Assembly (NCBI GenBank): GCA_031367325.1 | Contig: JANLPQ010000015.1 | Location: 1-64,000, forward strand | Source: JAAFIP01 sp031367325 | Lineage (GTDB): Bacteria; Pseudomonadota; Gammaproteobacteria; Burkholderiales; Burkholderiaceae_C | DNA length: 64,000 nucleotides | Direction of reading: 5' to 3' | Part shown: one piece after another, positions 16,625 to 25,146 of the stretch | Layout: every line of letters starts with the position of its first letter | Numbering within the stretch: position 1 is the stretch's first letter | Notes under the pieces: generated by a model | Told to the model about the DNA's origin: nothing | The model's input: the letters and a program-made list of their open reading frames with translations, nothing else | Database searches by the model: none | Position numbers and translations under genes: made by a program

Positions 16625-16876
16625 ACCGACACATGCGCGATCTGACACACGACCGCTATTGGCATAAGCCAATAGCATCGGTGCAGCCGCCTAGGTCTTC
16701 GTTGCAAACCCACTCTCAAATTTTGCGAGCAGCGGTAAAGTTAAAAGGTTAATTTGAAGAGCATCAAGGCGTGCTTACCTACATACACCACGCGACTGTT
16801 CTTTTATGCTTTGTAAGAACTGCGCAACTCTTGCGTACCCGCTACCACTGAATCAATTATCTAAAAGGAAACTCTT

Positions 16877-17422
16877 ATGAAAAAGCACGATGCAGCGGCC
16901 ACCAAAGCCCAAAAACGCCAAAACGCACCATTGCGTACACCTACTGACTTAAAAGCAGCCGCCACCAAAGACATTGCTGCAGCTATGAATGGCGTCTTGG
17001 CGGACGTATTTGCGCTCTATATGAAAACTAAAAACTTTCATTGGCACATGTCAGGCCCGCACTTTCGAGACTACCACGTTATGCTGGACGAGCAGGCCAC
17101 ACAAATCTACGAAATGACCGACCCCATTGCAGAGCGCATTCGTAAAGTAGGCGGCAATACACTGCGCTCAATTGGTCATATTTCACGAACCCAGCGTATC
17201 TCGGATAACGACGCAGAGTATGTAGAACCTTCTGACATGCTCAGAGAGCTATGCGATGACAACAAAACATTGGTAGAGCGTCTTCGTGAGGCACACAATG
17301 TATGTGAAGATCACAAAGATATTGCCACCACCAGTCTGATTGAGGTCTATATTGACGAGACCGAACGGCGCACTTGGTTTTTGTTTGAATCAAGCCGATC
17401 ACAAGATACATCCGGTCATTAA
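16877..17422 (+). CDS. dps: Dps-family ferritin-like DNA protection protein
   Basis: A 181-residue Dps. Aligned with E. coli Dps, the ferroxidase-site ligands are His55 (NFHWHMSG), His67 and Asp71 (DYHVMLDEQ), present at the expected spacing. Family role: a dodecamer that oxidises and stores iron, consuming H2O2, and shields DNA in starvation or oxidative stress. A basic N-terminal tail (MKKHDAAATKAQKRQ) could bind DNA. AAAGGA precedes the ATG. A fatty-acid-hydroxylase-like gene starts seven bases downstream, so both are probably on one transcript. Confidence 0.96.
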   Translation: MKKHDAAATKAQKRQNAPLRTPTDLKAAATKDIAAAMNGVLADVFALYMKTKNFHWHMSGPHFRDYHVMLDEQATQIYEMTDPIAERIRKVGGNTLRSIGHISRTQRISDNDAEYVEPSDMLRELCDDNKTLVERLREAHNVCEDHKDIATTSLIEVYIDETERRTWFLFESSRSQDTSGH

Positions 17423-17428
17423 ATTTCA

Positions 17429-18031
17429 ATGCGGCTGTCTATGGGCGCGATGAATTTAGAACACAGCAAGTCTGCATACGCTGCAGATTTCGCTTTCTAT
17501 GCCTTGGCTATAGCAGCTATTGCTGTGTATTTAACTGCCGTTAGCGCAGGTAAGCACTGGACTGGTAACGTATATATCATACTAACTTTCATGATCGGTT
17601 TGTGCGCTTGGAGCTTAATTGAATACTTGCTACACCGTTTTATTCTGCACGGCCTGCAGCCCTTCAAACGCTGGCATTTTGAGCACCACATCCGGCCAAC
17701 CGCGCTGATCGGTGCTCCCACTGTATTGAGCAGCGGGCTTATTTTTACGCTAGTGTTTTTACCCTCTTGGGCACTACTAGGTTTGCAAGGTGCCGCTGCG
17801 ATAACACTGGGTGTGCTCGTGGGTTATCTGGCCTACGCTACCGTTCACCATGGCGTGCACCATTGGCGCGCAACAGGTGCTTGGCTAGCCAATCGCAAAC
17901 GCTGGCATGCACTGCACCACCACGCGGACATTGGGCATGCACCTGGTCGATACGGTGTCAGCACCTCGCTATGGGACCATGTGTTCGCAACATCTTCTGC
18001 CAGCTTGGTACAGCATAAAAGTGAGGACTAA
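17429..18031 (+). CDS. Sterol desaturase / fatty acid hydroxylase superfamily protein
   Basis: A ~200-residue integral membrane di-iron enzyme of the FA_hydroxylase superfamily. The histidine boxes are visible: EYLLHRFILH, WHFEHH, VHHGVHHW and WHALHHH, with four hydrophobic segments between them. It should hydroxylate or desaturate a lipid using O2; the substrate is unknown. The ATG at 17429 is seven bases after dps; alternatives at 17441 and 17450 would remove only a few residues. Coupling to dps suggests membrane adaptation in the same stress response. Confidence 0.88.
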   Translation: MRLSMGAMNLEHSKSAYAADFAFYALAIAAIAVYLTAVSAGKHWTGNVYIILTFMIGLCAWSLIEYLLHRFILHGLQPFKRWHFEHHIRPTALIGAPTVLSSGLIFTLVFLPSWALLGLQGAAAITLGVLVGYLAYATVHHGVHHWRATGAWLANRKRWHALHHHADIGHAPGRYGVSTSLWDHVFATSSASLVQHKSED

Positions 18032-18071
18032 AAGCTAGTGACGTATCGATGTACTAGTTGATTGTCAAGTC

Positions 18072-18440
18072 ATGCAGGCGCAGAACTCTCATGAAGTTAT
18101 TCTCCTTGCAATTGCAATTAACCTGGCTATCGCGGCTAGCAAATTTACGGTCACGGCCTTTGCTGGCAGTTCAACCATGCTGGCCTAGGCACTTCATTCC
18201 TTGGTAGGCATTGCAATAGCGCCATTGGGTATTGCTTTAAGTCAAATCTTTAGCAACCCATATTTTGAGCCTGCCGCATCGGTGCTCATTGGCTTGGTAC
18301 CCATAACTGCAGCCATCCGTTTTAGACGTAGCTTGAATCTAGACCAAGTTGAACAGGCAATCGCCCGTTTGCAAGCCTCTATACGACTCCTTTACCCGTC
18401 TACACAGCATCTGTATTTAGAATCTGGTGCACTCAAATAG
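18072..18440 (+). pseudogene. Decayed cation diffusion facilitator (CDF) efflux transporter
   Basis: In one frame the translation begins MQAQNSHEVILLAIAINLAI, runs through SKFTVTAFAGSSTMLA, then meets TAG at 18186 and resumes ALHSLVGI. This matches the first two membrane helices of CDF transporters, where the family reads SEAIHSLVD, so the nonsense codon replaces Glu. The following sequence (PLGIALSQIFSNPYFEPAAS, VLIGL) matches a much later CDF helix, and QVEQAIARLQASIRLLYPS the cytoplasmic tail. Some 130 codons are therefore missing. Nonsense plus internal deletion make the gene dead. Confidence 0.8.
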
Positions 18441-18448
18441 TCGGTTGA

Positions 18449-19306
18449 TCATGCCTGATGAGGTGCAATATCACTAGACGCTTGGGTACTTGACGCTGGC
18501 AAACGCGTTGCAATTACTTGGCCATCCCGCACCGTTATTATTTGGCCTTCGCTCAGTGGCTTCCATCGCTCATGGGTCAGCGGTACGCTGGCGATTAACA
18601 CCGAAGCGCTACTGTCATGCACAACGGCTACACCAGCTTCATGAACTGGCGGCAAGGGGTGAGGTGTACTATGACGCTGCAACATCCACAGGCCTGGCGG
18701 CTCGATCTGTCCACCCAACTGTGTCAGGCGCCTATGACCGTGCACGAACAGCACGTCGCCATCGGCGTATAGAAAATTGGCAGCACCTAACACGCGTAGA
18801 TCAGCTGCGAATTTTGCTACCACTGCCATGCGGGTTTCAAGAGGTGGCAGCTCGCCATCATAGTAGAGCGTTCGCATGCGAGCAAGCAGCACACAAAATG
18901 CGCGCTCCGAATCTGTCTGCCCTATTGGCCTGTCAACTCCCAGTGTTAATACGGTGCTCTTGTCGATGTCCGTAAGATAGCCGTTGTGGGCGAATGCATG
19001 TGTGCGCCCACCAAGTTCTCGGACGAAAGGCTGGGTATTGGAGAGCTGCACTGGACCCCAAGTGGCGTGTCGAATGTGCGATAGCGTTAGCTTAGTTGTC
19101 GGGCCGTGGTGTTCTAGAAAGCGAACCAACGTGCTGTCGGCTGCTGCTGCTGGTTCTCTGAACAGCGCTACATCAGTCCCTTGATAAAACGCTACACCCC
19201 AGCCATCATGCGCTAGTCCCGCCATGCTTCCATGTGAGGCTAGCCTGTGCAGAGAAAATGTCAACCGAGTGGGCTGCGACGTCGACACTGCCAATAATTC
19301 GCACAT
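18449..19306 (-). CDS. Class II glutamine amidotransferase (YafJ-like)
   Basis: A 285-residue Ntn-hydrolase. The N-terminal Cys2 (MCELLAVS) is the nucleophile after Met removal. GMAG-like HDGWGVAFY (res ~34-42), SHIRHATWG and NTQPFVRELGGRTHAFAHNG match the class II glutaminase fold. The expected reaction is hydrolysis of glutamine to supply ammonia, but no synthetase domain is attached, so the acceptor is unknown. AAAGG precedes the ATG. It faces the CDF pseudogene and lies upstream of the dehydrogenase operon's end with a 34 bp gap. Confidence 0.92.
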   Translation of the reverse strand: MCELLAVSTSQPTRLTFSLHRLASHGSMAGLAHDGWGVAFYQGTDVALFREPAAAADSTLVRFLEHHGPTTKLTLSHIRHATWGPVQLSNTQPFVRELGGRTHAFAHNGYLTDIDKSTVLTLGVDRPIGQTDSERAFCVLLARMRTLYYDGELPPLETRMAVVAKFAADLRVLGAANFLYADGDVLFVHGHRRLTQLGGQIEPPGLWMLQRHSTPHPLPPVHEAGVAVVHDSSASVLIASVPLTHERWKPLSEGQIITVRDGQVIATRLPASSTQASSDIAPHQA

Positions 19307-19340
19307 AACAACCTTTTAGTGCGCTTTGTGGCGTTCTAGA

Positions 19341-20876
19341 TTAAGGCTTTGGCGCTTGGACATGTGAAGGATTATTGGCAGATCGAATCTTCGCCACCTC
19401 GCTAGGTGTTACTGACCCTGCCTGATTGTCCCAACTACTGCGAACAAAGCTGAGCACATTGGCAACATCTTCATCACTGAGTCGCCACGCAAACCCGGGC
19501 ATGGCCAGCGCAGATGGTGCGTGTAGGGTAGATGGCATGGCAGAACCCTGTAACACGATGCGGATTAAAGAAGTAGTATCTTTAGCGGTCACACTGCTGC
19601 TCAGAGCAAGGGCTGGAAAGGTGCGCTCCGCACCCTGACCATCAGAGCGATGACAGCCGCTGCAATTGTTCAGGTACAGCAACGCTCCACGCTGGGTAAT
19701 GTTGCCAGCACGCAATGCCAAAGTAGTGGAGTGGGGTGCTGAAGTGGCAACTACATCGACATTTTTGTCCGCTATAGTTTGAGTAGCTGCGTTACCTAGC
19801 GATTTCAAATAGACAGCTACCGACGTTAAATCTTGTGGCGTGAAATACTGGGTACTGTGCCCAATGACATCGCTCATGGCGCCGAAAGATGCAGTGCGTT
19901 TATTGCGCCCATCTCGCAGATAGTCGGCAATGTCTGTAGCTGACCATTGGCTTAATCCCGGCCCAACACGGCCTGTTTTATCAATGCCAGAGCGCAATGG
20001 CTGGGCATACCAGCCGTCGATTAATGCACCCGATAGAAATTGATCGCCTTCTTTCTCTGTGGTCGCTTTCTCTGCACCAGCAGCATTGCGTGGTGTGTGG
20101 CATGCGCTGCAATGTCCCAGACCCTGAACCAGATAAGCACCGCGATTCCATTCGCTAGATTGTTTCGCGTCTTGGGCAAAGCCGGGGCGTGGTAAGTACA
20201 ACCAGTTCCATCCTTTTAGTAACCACTTCATACTAAAAGGCCATGCCAAAGAGGTGTGTGTGTTGTTTTGTTGCGCTGCGGGTACTGCTTGCATGAAATA
20301 AGCAAAAAGCGCAGCGAGGTCTTCGTCGGTCATTCGCGCATAGTTCGTGTACGGCATAGCGGGGTAGAGGTTACCGCCTTCTTCGTCTAGGCCGTGACGC
20401 AATGCCGCATCAAAATTACTTAATTTGTAGTTGCCGATGCCTTGTTCCTTGTCTGGGCTAATGTTGGTCGAAACTATCGTACCGAAAGGTGTTTTTAGTG
20501 GCAAGCCACCAGCGAAAGGTAAGCCACCCGGACGTGAGTGGCAGCCAATGCAGTCGCCCAAGCGCGCCAAATATTGGCCACGCATTACCAGCGAATTCGC
20601 AGCCAGCGGAGTTCCTGTCAAATCAGGTTCTTTAATTTGGGACGAAGAGCTGAGACCAACCGTGCTGCTATCTGCAGGCCTCGCATAAAAAGCTGCTGCT
20701 ATGTCTTTAACCTGTGGCGATGATGCGCCGGCTTTGGCAACCTGCACACTAGGTGTATTAGCGGGTACGTTATCGGGTGCGTTAGCCCGTCCAGTACAAC
20801 CTACTGACAGGGCGATAGCCATGCACAATGGGCCTGCATTAACTACCCTGTGAATGTGTTTGACTAGGTGATTCAT
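19341..20876 (-). CDS. Triheme cytochrome c subunit (beta) of a membrane-bound FAD dehydrogenase
   Basis: A 511-residue exported cytochrome with three heme-binding motifs: CIGCH (109-113), CSACH (256-260) and CSGCH (405-409). This is the pattern of the electron-transfer subunit of gluconate, sorbitol and FAD-glucose dehydrogenases. The N-terminus (CMAIALSVGC) looks like a signal peptide with a non-canonical lipobox. It receives electrons from the flavoprotein and passes them to ubiquinone. Its ATG overlaps the GMC gene's stop by four bases (ATGA), so it is the third gene of a coupled three-gene operon. Confidence 0.94.
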   Translation of the reverse strand: MNHLVKHIHRVVNAGPLCMAIALSVGCTGRANAPDNVPANTPSVQVAKAGASSPQVKDIAAAFYARPADSSTVGLSSSSQIKEPDLTGTPLAANSLVMRGQYLARLGDCIGCHSRPGGLPFAGGLPLKTPFGTIVSTNISPDKEQGIGNYKLSNFDAALRHGLDEEGGNLYPAMPYTNYARMTDEDLAALFAYFMQAVPAAQQNNTHTSLAWPFSMKWLLKGWNWLYLPRPGFAQDAKQSSEWNRGAYLVQGLGHCSACHTPRNAAGAEKATTEKEGDQFLSGALIDGWYAQPLRSGIDKTGRVGPGLSQWSATDIADYLRDGRNKRTASFGAMSDVIGHSTQYFTPQDLTSVAVYLKSLGNAATQTIADKNVDVVATSAPHSTTLALRAGNITQRGALLYLNNCSGCHRSDGQGAERTFPALALSSSVTAKDTTSLIRIVLQGSAMPSTLHAPSALAMPGFAWRLSDEDVANVLSFVRSSWDNQAGSVTPSEVAKIRSANNPSHVQAPKP

Positions 20877-22645
20877 GCCAGTGCTCCTGGACTTTTAAGA
20901 TATCGCTCGCGAATCACTAAAGCCGACCAATATGCCAATGCAGCGACTGTGCCAGTTGGGTTGTAGCCAAAATTTTGTGGGAAGGCACTGGCACCCATCA
21001 CGAATACATTGGGCACATCCCAAGTTTGCAAGAAGCGGTTGACGGCGCTGGTAGCAGGATCGGTTCCCATAGGTGCGCCACCCGTGTTGTGGGTGGACTG
21101 GTAGACGCGCAGGTCGTAATGGTCGCCGGGTTTGCGCATGTTCAGTTTAATATCGCGCGGGCCCATCGCCTTGGCAATTTCTGCCACCTTGCCTACGGTG
21201 TACTGGGTCATCGCAATATCGTTGGCCTTCCAGTCAAAGGTCATGCGCAGCAGCGGCTGGCCGTAAATATCTTTGTAGGTGGGATCTAAGTCGAGGTAGT
21301 TGTCGCGGTACGCCATCACCGAGCCTTGGCTGCTAACATTAGCGGTGTAGAGGTAGTTGTCTTTGATACCTTGCTTCCAGCCCGCGCCCCAGTTAGGTGT
21401 GCCGCTAGGTAAGCTCATTTGCTGGATAGGCCGGCCTCCGGTGTTGATGCAACTGATAGAGGCACCGCCAATGAAGCCCAATGGTCCATGATCAAAGTTA
21501 TCGCCATCAAAATCGTCCATCACGCTGCCACTGGCACCAGCGCCTACAAACGGATTCATAGGCTGGTTGTGGTTAAAAAACAGTGATGCACCGCCCAGCA
21601 ATTGGTAGGCGTAATTGCGACCGACTACCCCCATTCCAGTGGCCGGATCGTACGGCTTGCCTATCTTTGATAAAAGCAACAAGCGAACGTTGTGAAACTG
21701 ATAGGCGCACAGCACCACTAGGTCGGCGGGTTGCTCTACCTCGGCGCCTTGCGCATCGATGTAGGTTACGCCAGCAGCATGTAGGCCGTCGGGTGACAAA
21801 TTGACTCGAGTTACGAGTGAGCGTGTGCGAAGTTCAAAATTGGCCCGTTGCATCAAGCTGGGTAGTAGCGTGGTTTGAGGCGATGCTTTGGCATAGTTAT
21901 AGCAACCAAAGCGCTCGCAGAAACCACAAAAATTGCAGGGACCCAGTTGCGCACCATAGGGATTGACGTAGGCTCGCGTAGCGTTGGCTGAAGCCTGAGG
22001 AAATGGATGGTAGCCCAACTCCCGGGCTGCTTTATCAAACAGTAAAGCGCTGTTCAAGGCCGCCATAGGAGGCAGTGGAAACTCATTTTTTCGTTCGCCT
22101 TCAAAAGGATTGCCGCCAGATTGAATTTGGCCAGACAGGTTACCGGCTTTGCCCGCCATGCCGCAGATTTTCTCAAATCGATCAAAATGCGGCTCTAACT
22201 CGTCGTAGCTCACCCCCCAGTCTTGCAACTGCATACCATCAGGAATGAATTTTTTGCCGTAGCGCTCTTGTACCTTGCTGCGTAGCCGCAAGTCGTCGGG
22301 CAGAGCGCGCCAGTTTTGTCCGTTCCAGTGCACACCCGCACCGCCTACGCCATCGCCCGGCAAGAACGAACCAAGTTGTCGGTAAGGCACAGCCACACCA
22401 ACAGGTGTGTGCCGCACGGTAACGGTTTCTTTGGCTAGGTTTTGAAACAATTTACCGCGAATGCCATAAGACAATTCGTCGGTAATGCGCGGGTAGGCAA
22501 AGTCGGGCACCGTGTCGCGTGATTCACCACGCTCTAGTGCCAGCACCTTGAGACCGGCTTGGGTCAGCTCCATACCCATGATGGCGCCCGTCCAGCCAAA
22601 GCCCACCAGCACAGCGTCGACTTTGGGTTTCTTGATGGTCGTCAT
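20873..22645 (-). CDS. GMC oxidoreductase, flavoprotein (alpha) subunit
   Basis: A ~590-residue GMC-family flavoprotein. The FAD-binding Rossmann motif is LVGFGWTGAIMGMEL near the N-terminus; the C-terminal active-site region includes STHNTGGAPMG and NPTGTVAALAYWSA. A cysteine cluster CNFCGFCERFGCYNYAK may bind the [3Fe-4S] centre known for the alpha subunit of FAD-dependent glucose dehydrogenase. It has no signal of its own and would be exported bound to the TAT subunit encoded just upstream. The start at 22645 lies ten bases after that gene, behind GGCGG; upstream starts at 22672 or 22756 would overlap it. Substrate: a sugar, sugar acid or alcohol, not determined. Confidence 0.93.
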   Translation of the reverse strand: MTTIKKPKVDAVLVGFGWTGAIMGMELTQAGLKVLALERGESRDTVPDFAYPRITDELSYGIRGKLFQNLAKETVTVRHTPVGVAVPYRQLGSFLPGDGVGGAGVHWNGQNWRALPDDLRLRSKVQERYGKKFIPDGMQLQDWGVSYDELEPHFDRFEKICGMAGKAGNLSGQIQSGGNPFEGERKNEFPLPPMAALNSALLFDKAARELGYHPFPQASANATRAYVNPYGAQLGPCNFCGFCERFGCYNYAKASPQTTLLPSLMQRANFELRTRSLVTRVNLSPDGLHAAGVTYIDAQGAEVEQPADLVVLCAYQFHNVRLLLLSKIGKPYDPATGMGVVGRNYAYQLLGGASLFFNHNQPMNPFVGAGASGSVMDDFDGDNFDHGPLGFIGGASISCINTGGRPIQQMSLPSGTPNWGAGWKQGIKDNYLYTANVSSQGSVMAYRDNYLDLDPTYKDIYGQPLLRMTFDWKANDIAMTQYTVGKVAEIAKAMGPRDIKLNMRKPGDHYDLRVYQSTHNTGGAPMGTDPATSAVNRFLQTWDVPNVFVMGASAFPQNFGYNPTGTVAALAYWSALVIRERYLKSPGALA

Positions 22646-22655
22646 ATCCGCCGCC

Positions 22656-23384
22656 TTAGCCTTGCGGCCCATTGATAGTGGCGGGCGGTAGTGGGTAACG
22701 CACACCTGGCGGGCCCACCCAATCGGCGTAGTCTGCGCGAGCGCCTGGAAAGCCAATCATCGCCCAGGCTGCAGCATTCTTATTACCGCCATGAATCGGG
22801 TCACTAAGGTAACCTTCTTTGGTGTTTTGCAGCAAAAAGCCAAAGAAGGTTTTGCTGGCTAGTGACTCGAATCTGATCTCGCCCGATTCCAGCCCCTTGA
22901 GTACGATGTCTTGCTCGGCAACAGAAATTTGCACAAAAGTTTTGCCAGCGAATGCGCTTTTGCAATGCACGTTGACAGCCGCAATGCCAGCGCGATAAAC
23001 ATCACGCGGCGCAAGCCGGCCTTGGTAACCGAACTCAAGCGTGGATTCGACAAACGGCCCTTGCATGTACCAGATGGCTGCATGCCCGAATACAGCGTCC
23101 ATTTGCCGGTCAATAAATTCTGGTACACCAGCCTCTAGCGCGCCAGGGCCAGTGTTGTCCGACGGAATCAAGCGCGCCACCGCCGACTGAATGAAAGCCC
23201 ATTCATCCGCATGAAAGAACATGGGCTGATAGGGTGTCTGTAGCTTAGGCGAAGGCCCGTTCACTGTCGCTACCGCAGGTGCCGTGTTCGATGTGCAACC
23301 AGTCGCAGCGGTTATAAGCGCTACGGCGGGCACGATAGCGATGGAGCGACGCAATAGGCCGCGCCGGCTTGGGTCGTGAAGCAT
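22656..23384 (-). CDS. Gluconate 2-dehydrogenase subunit 3-like TAT subunit (gamma)
   Basis: A ~242-residue small subunit of the dehydrogenase. The N-terminus has a twin-arginine motif (SRRGLLRRS) followed by a hydrophobic stretch ending ATGC, so it is exported folded, carrying the flavoprotein with it. The mature part has the family segments FHADEWAFIQSAVARLIPSD and GALEAGVPEFIDRQM. The ATG at 23384 has GAGGGG upstream; a GTG at 23399 is less likely. First gene of the gamma-alpha-beta operon. Confidence 0.92.
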   Translation of the reverse strand: MLHDPSRRGLLRRSIAIVPAVALITAATGCTSNTAPAVATVNGPSPKLQTPYQPMFFHADEWAFIQSAVARLIPSDNTGPGALEAGVPEFIDRQMDAVFGHAAIWYMQGPFVESTLEFGYQGRLAPRDVYRAGIAAVNVHCKSAFAGKTFVQISVAEQDIVLKGLESGEIRFESLASKTFFGFLLQNTKEGYLSDPIHGGNKNAAAWAMIGFPGARADYADWVGPPGVRYPLPPATINGPQG

Positions 23385-23418
23385 TGCGGAGCCCCTCACA
23401 CGGTAACCTAGCTGTGCA

Positions 23419-23922
23419 CTAAGACATTGCCAATGATTTGGTTTGCTCTAGCACAGAGCGAGCGTGCTCTTGCTCTTGGGCACTGCCGTGCACCATCAGC
23501 ACATATTTGTCTACTTTTAAAGCAGTCTCATATTTAATTATTTTGTCTTTGGGTACACCAATTTGCATTAATGCCGCGCCCAGAGCGGATACACCGCCCA
23601 CGACAACTGCATCCTCAAGCGCACCGACAAGCATGGCCACTACGGGGCCGGCAAACGCCATCAGCCCCAGCCCGGGCAGAAAGAACACTGCAGGTGCCAT
23701 TAAAAGACCCCACACGCCACCCCAGAAGGCACCCATACCACCCCACGCTTTGATGCGGTCTCCGACAGTGTAGAAACCCATTGGTTTTTCTTCGCTATGG
23801 TAGCCCTTACCGATTAAAGATAGCTTTTTGACGTCGAAATTTGCATTGTTTAACTTTTTAATAGCCGCCTCTGCTTCAAGGTGGGTGTCAAATACATAAA
23901 TTGGTAAATCTTCTGTTTTCAT
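23419..23922 (-). CDS. General stress protein with glycine-rich membrane hairpin
   Basis: A 167-residue protein of the YflT/DUF1269-like stress group. The N-terminal domain (PIYVFDTHLEAEAAIKKLNN, VKKLSLIGKGYH) is the conserved part. A Gly/Ala-rich double hydrophobic segment follows (MGAFWGGVWGLLMAP, LGLMAFAGPVVAMLVGALED), probably a membrane hairpin. The C-terminus is a small alpha-beta segment (VLMVHGSAQEQEHARSVLE). It lies 32 bases downstream of BON copy 2 on the same strand, so it is probably co-transcribed. Molecular function unknown. Confidence 0.85.
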   Translation of the reverse strand: MKTEDLPIYVFDTHLEAEAAIKKLNNANFDVKKLSLIGKGYHSEEKPMGFYTVGDRIKAWGGMGAFWGGVWGLLMAPAVFFLPGLGLMAFAGPVVAMLVGALEDAVVVGGVSALGAALMQIGVPKDKIIKYETALKVDKYVLMVHGSAQEQEHARSVLEQTKSLAMS

Positions 23923-23954
23923 GATGTGTCCTGAAAAAAATAGTTAAAAAGTCA

Positions 23955-24605
23955 TTAGGCTATGGTGATGTTGTCCACTACGCTTCGCACACCAGGTGTA
24001 CGCCAAGCGGCCTGGCTAGCTGTTTCGCGCTCTGCCCAGCTAGGTAAACTGCCCTTCAGTGTTACTTCTGAGCCGCTGACAGAAACTGAAATATTTTGCG
24101 CATCTTTGGTGACAACTCTTTTAAGCGCAGACTCAATGTCTGCCTTGACAACGCTTGCTTTGGCATGGGGTTTGATAGTAATTTGGTTGCTTACGCCGCT
24201 AACTCCGGCAAGGTATCGCACGGCGGTATTAGCAGTAGAGCGCTGAAATTCCCACTCTACCTCGCCTGATAAGGTTAGCCAGCCGTCTTCGACCATGACC
24301 TTGACACTATCGGTAGGCAAGTAAGTGGTCCACAAAAGCGTGTTGTTTGCTGACCGCGCAATATCTGTGTCGGTGTGCTTGGTGGAACCATTGAGCTTGA
24401 CGTCTATTTCAACAGCCAGTGCCTTGACACCAGAGACCCGTTGGGCGGCGCGCTCAGCGTTCCATTTTTCAGGAAAACTTTTAACGTGACCTGCCAGCGT
24501 CACGATGCCATCTTTTACCTCTACGCCAATTTGCTCAGCATGCACAGCAGGCTCCCACTTGAGTTCAGCCATTACGTCTTGCTGTAGTTGTGAATCAGTT
24601 TTCAT
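23955..24605 (-). CDS. Triple BON-domain protein (copy 2)
   Basis: A 216-residue paralogue of the BON protein at 14581-15234, with the same three-domain layout: VEVKDGIVTLAGHV, VMVEDGWLTLSGEV and VSVSGSEVTLKGSL. Differences are spread along the whole length, so the duplication is not recent. The upstream ~80 bases are also recognisably homologous, including GTCTGTTAGGCAGCGCAC. No signal peptide is visible. It heads a likely two-gene unit with the stress protein. Envelope or osmotic stress function is inferred from OsmY. Confidence 0.93.
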   Translation of the reverse strand: MKTDSQLQQDVMAELKWEPAVHAEQIGVEVKDGIVTLAGHVKSFPEKWNAERAAQRVSGVKALAVEIDVKLNGSTKHTDTDIARSANNTLLWTTYLPTDSVKVMVEDGWLTLSGEVEWEFQRSTANTAVRYLAGVSGVSNQITIKPHAKASVVKADIESALKRVVTKDAQNISVSVSGSEVTLKGSLPSWAERETASQAAWRTPGVRSVVDNITIA

Positions 24606-24660
24606 GGTGCTCTTTCGATGAAGTTAAGGGATGTCAACTGTGCACTCTGGCTGGTGGGTT

Positions 24661-24678
24661 GTCTGTTAGGCAGCGCAC
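24661..24678. promoter_or_regulatory. Recurrent dyad-like motif, site 4 (upstream of BON copy 2)
   Basis: GTCTGTTAGGCAGCGCAC, 56 bases upstream of the BON start, at the same distance as site 1 from copy 1. Confidence 0.35.
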
Positions 24679-24689
24679 TTATGCGTTAT

Positions 24690-24869
24690 CTAGCGCAGTG
24701 ACGCGAGTAGTTCTAACCAAGTCACAGTAGCTGGCAGTAACGATATCAACGGCGTGGGATCTCTAAGATGCTCATGGCCGTCTAGATAAAAAACCGCCTC
24801 AACATCGGTTGCAACCATATTTTTTAGGGTTAGCGTGTTGTTCGGAATTGAATCAGTCGGAATTTTCAT
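24690..24869 (-). CDS. Possible small protein
   Basis: A 59-residue frame starting MKIPTDSIPNNTLTLKNM with AAAGGT six bases upstream of the ATG. It contains no signal peptide and no motif that I know. The frame continues upstream to 24917 but without a better start. It could be a genuine stress-island small protein or chance; the ribosome-binding site is its main support. Confidence 0.35.
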   Translation of the reverse strand: MKIPTDSIPNNTLTLKNMVATDVEAVFYLDGHEHLRDPTPLISLLPATVTWLELLASLR

Positions 24870-24923
24870 GTGTGACCTTTGCGCAAAAAACAGCAAGCAT
24901 CTACTAAAACTATTCATAGTTCT

Positions 24924-24937
24924 GTACGCTGGCGCAC
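24924..24937. promoter_or_regulatory. Recurrent dyad-like motif, site 5
   Basis: GTACGCTGGCGCAC, identical to site 3, in the gap upstream of the Cys-repeat secreted protein (25147) and of the small frame at 24869. Confidence 0.4.
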
Positions 24938-25146
24938 TTAGGAGTGATATTGAACAACATTAAGAAATTTTTACCTTCTGTGTAGGCATCGGCTTAGGCG
25001 CTTATCTGCCAGTGGACTACACCATCAGCATGCAAGCCCGTTCAAGATTCATACATCCGTGAAGTCAACTTTTTAGGCGCTGACGTACCAGCGATGTCAA
25101 GACGGAGTTCAAACCCATGTCACATAACTTTTAAAGGAATTTCACT

